DNA of 5,522 nucleotides, from positions 1 through 5,522 of the forward strand of contig JANZYY010000378.1 of the NCBI GenBank assembly GCA_026419705.1, given 5' to 3'. How positions within the stretch are numbered: the first letter of the stretch is position 1; each line of letters starts with the position of its first letter. Source of the DNA: Fischerella sp. Lineage in GTDB: Bacteria; Cyanobacteriota; Cyanobacteriia; Cyanobacteriales; Nostocaceae. Shown one piece after another: positions 4,781-5,522 of the stretch. The translations under genes were made by a program, and so were the position numbers. The notes beneath the pieces were generated by a model that saw only the letters and a list, made by a program, of their open reading frames with translations, did not search any database and had not been told where the DNA came from.

Positions 4781-5522
4781 AGCAAGAAATCATCGACTTT
4801 TGGAAAAAACGCGATATTTTCCACAAGTCATTAGACAAAGAAGCCCCCAAAGGAAATTTTGTCTTCTATGAAGGGCCGCCAACAGCCAATGGCAAGCCGG
4901 GTGTGCATCATGTGATCTCCCGTGCTTACAAAGATCTGTTTCCCCGCTATAAAACCATGCAAGGGTACCGAGTCCAACGCAAGGGTGGATGGGATACCCA
5001 TGGATTACCAGTCGAGCTTGGTGTAGAAAAGAAGTTAGGCTTTACCCAAAAGTCTGACATAGAAGCTTTTGGTATCGCCAAATTCAACGAACTTTGCAAG
5101 CAATCGGCCTTTGAGTACATCCAGGATTGGAATGCTCTCACCGAACGCATTGGTTATTGGCTCGACCTAGAAAATGCCTACATCACCTACTCCAACAGCT
5201 ACATTGAATCCTGTTGGTGGCTAATGAAATCGCTGTGGGAACGCGGTCTTCTATTTGAAGATTATCGCACCACCTGGCACTGTCCCCGCAACAATACCAG
5301 TCTCTCAGACCATGAAGTGGCGCAAGGGTATCGCGAGAACGTCGAAGATCCCTCCGTATACCCCAAATTCCCAGCCCACCTTACCCAACTGATAGAGCGT
5401 AACATTCTTGAATCTGGAGAACGTCCCGTATATATTTTGGCTTGGACGACTACCCCGTGGACGCTCGCCGCAAATGTCGCCCTAGCGGTGAGGGGTGATG
5501 CGACCTATGGTCTATTTGAGGC
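4738..5522 (+). CDS. ileS: Isoleucyl-tRNA synthetase, IleRS2 type (N-terminal part; runs off the window)
   Basis: This class I synthetase charges tRNA-Ile with isoleucine in the cytoplasm. The first 261 codons of a normally ~1,000-residue or longer protein are present. FVFYEGPPTANGKPGVHHV (41-59) is the active-site region; the wording EGPPTANG marks the eukaryote-like IleRS2 clade, against DGPPYANG in IleRS1. The signature reads G55-V-H-H58, that is GXHH where almost all class I enzymes have HXGH. GGWDTHGLPVE (83-93), SLSDHEVAQGY (188-198) and the start of the CP1 editing domain, AWTTTPWTLAANVA (235-248), follow as expected. CPRNNT (182-187) stands where relatives usually have CPRCGT. The ATG at 4738 is the first start after an in-frame TGA at 4723; no good Shine-Dalgarno directly precedes it. 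A T-box leader lies upstream. Sampled GC is about 50 percent, above the other genes. It may be an extra, resistance-type copy beside a housekeeping ileS elsewhere. Confidence 0.96.
   Translation, partial: MFREVQQTVCFPELEQEIIDFWKKRDIFHKSLDKEAPKGNFVFYEGPPTANGKPGVHHVISRAYKDLFPRYKTMQGYRVQRKGGWDTHGLPVELGVEKKLGFTQKSDIEAFGIAKFNELCKQSAFEYIQDWNALTERIGYWLDLENAYITYSNSYIESCWWLMKSLWERGLLFEDYRTTWHCPRNNTSLSDHEVAQGYRENVEDPSVYPKFPAHLTQLIERNILESGERPVYILAWTTTPWTLAANVALAVRGDATYGLFE

Overview
The window looks like part of a cyanobacterial chromosome, probably from a filamentous heterocystous (Nostoc-like) species. Five copies of the cyanobacterial HIP1 octamer GCGATCGC lie at 388, 1583, 3054, 3430 and 3731. The intergenic spaces carry phased 7-base repeats of the STRR kind known from these organisms. 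The first 20 bases are not genomic: they end in the 19-base Tn5 mosaic end of a sequencing adapter, so the contig really starts at base 21.

Layout. Bases 21-89 may hold the last codons of an unidentified membrane protein on the + strand. A small hairpin and two heptamer arrays facing each other fill the gap to a convergent minus-strand gene (249-1148) for a LivH/NatD-type amino acid ABC permease. A 191-base divergent spacer with a perfect 9-bp inverted repeat leads to a soluble hybrid histidine kinase (1340-3163). Its kinase-receiver linker is encoded by a tandem octamer repeat. Two more heptamer arrays precede larE (3309-4121), an ATP-dependent sulfur transferase with three cysteines in a pattern that suggests the iron-sulfur subclass.

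The main interest is from 4122 to the end. About 270 bases of small repeats and a 7-bp palindrome lead into a well-formed T-box leader (about 4395-4671). It has a full-length Stem I, an Ile (AUC) specifier, Stem II with S-turn motifs, a IIA/B pseudoknot, Stem III, and the canonical T-box sequence with a perfect antisequestrator fold. It precedes a partial isoleucyl-tRNA synthetase gene (4738 to the window edge). The encoded enzyme is of the eukaryote-like IleRS2 type, and its HIGH motif reads G-V-H-H, the swapped GXHH signature linked to very high mupirocin resistance in Priestia megaterium IleRS2. No intrinsic terminator lies between the T-box and the gene, and a Shine-Dalgarno-like GAGG can be sequestered, so control is probably translational. 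A T-box in a cyanobacterium would be unusual to my knowledge. Higher GC and the absence of HIP1 here suggest that leader and gene were acquired together.

The five genes do not form one operon or pathway. Each has its own spacer, and the permease is on the opposite strand.
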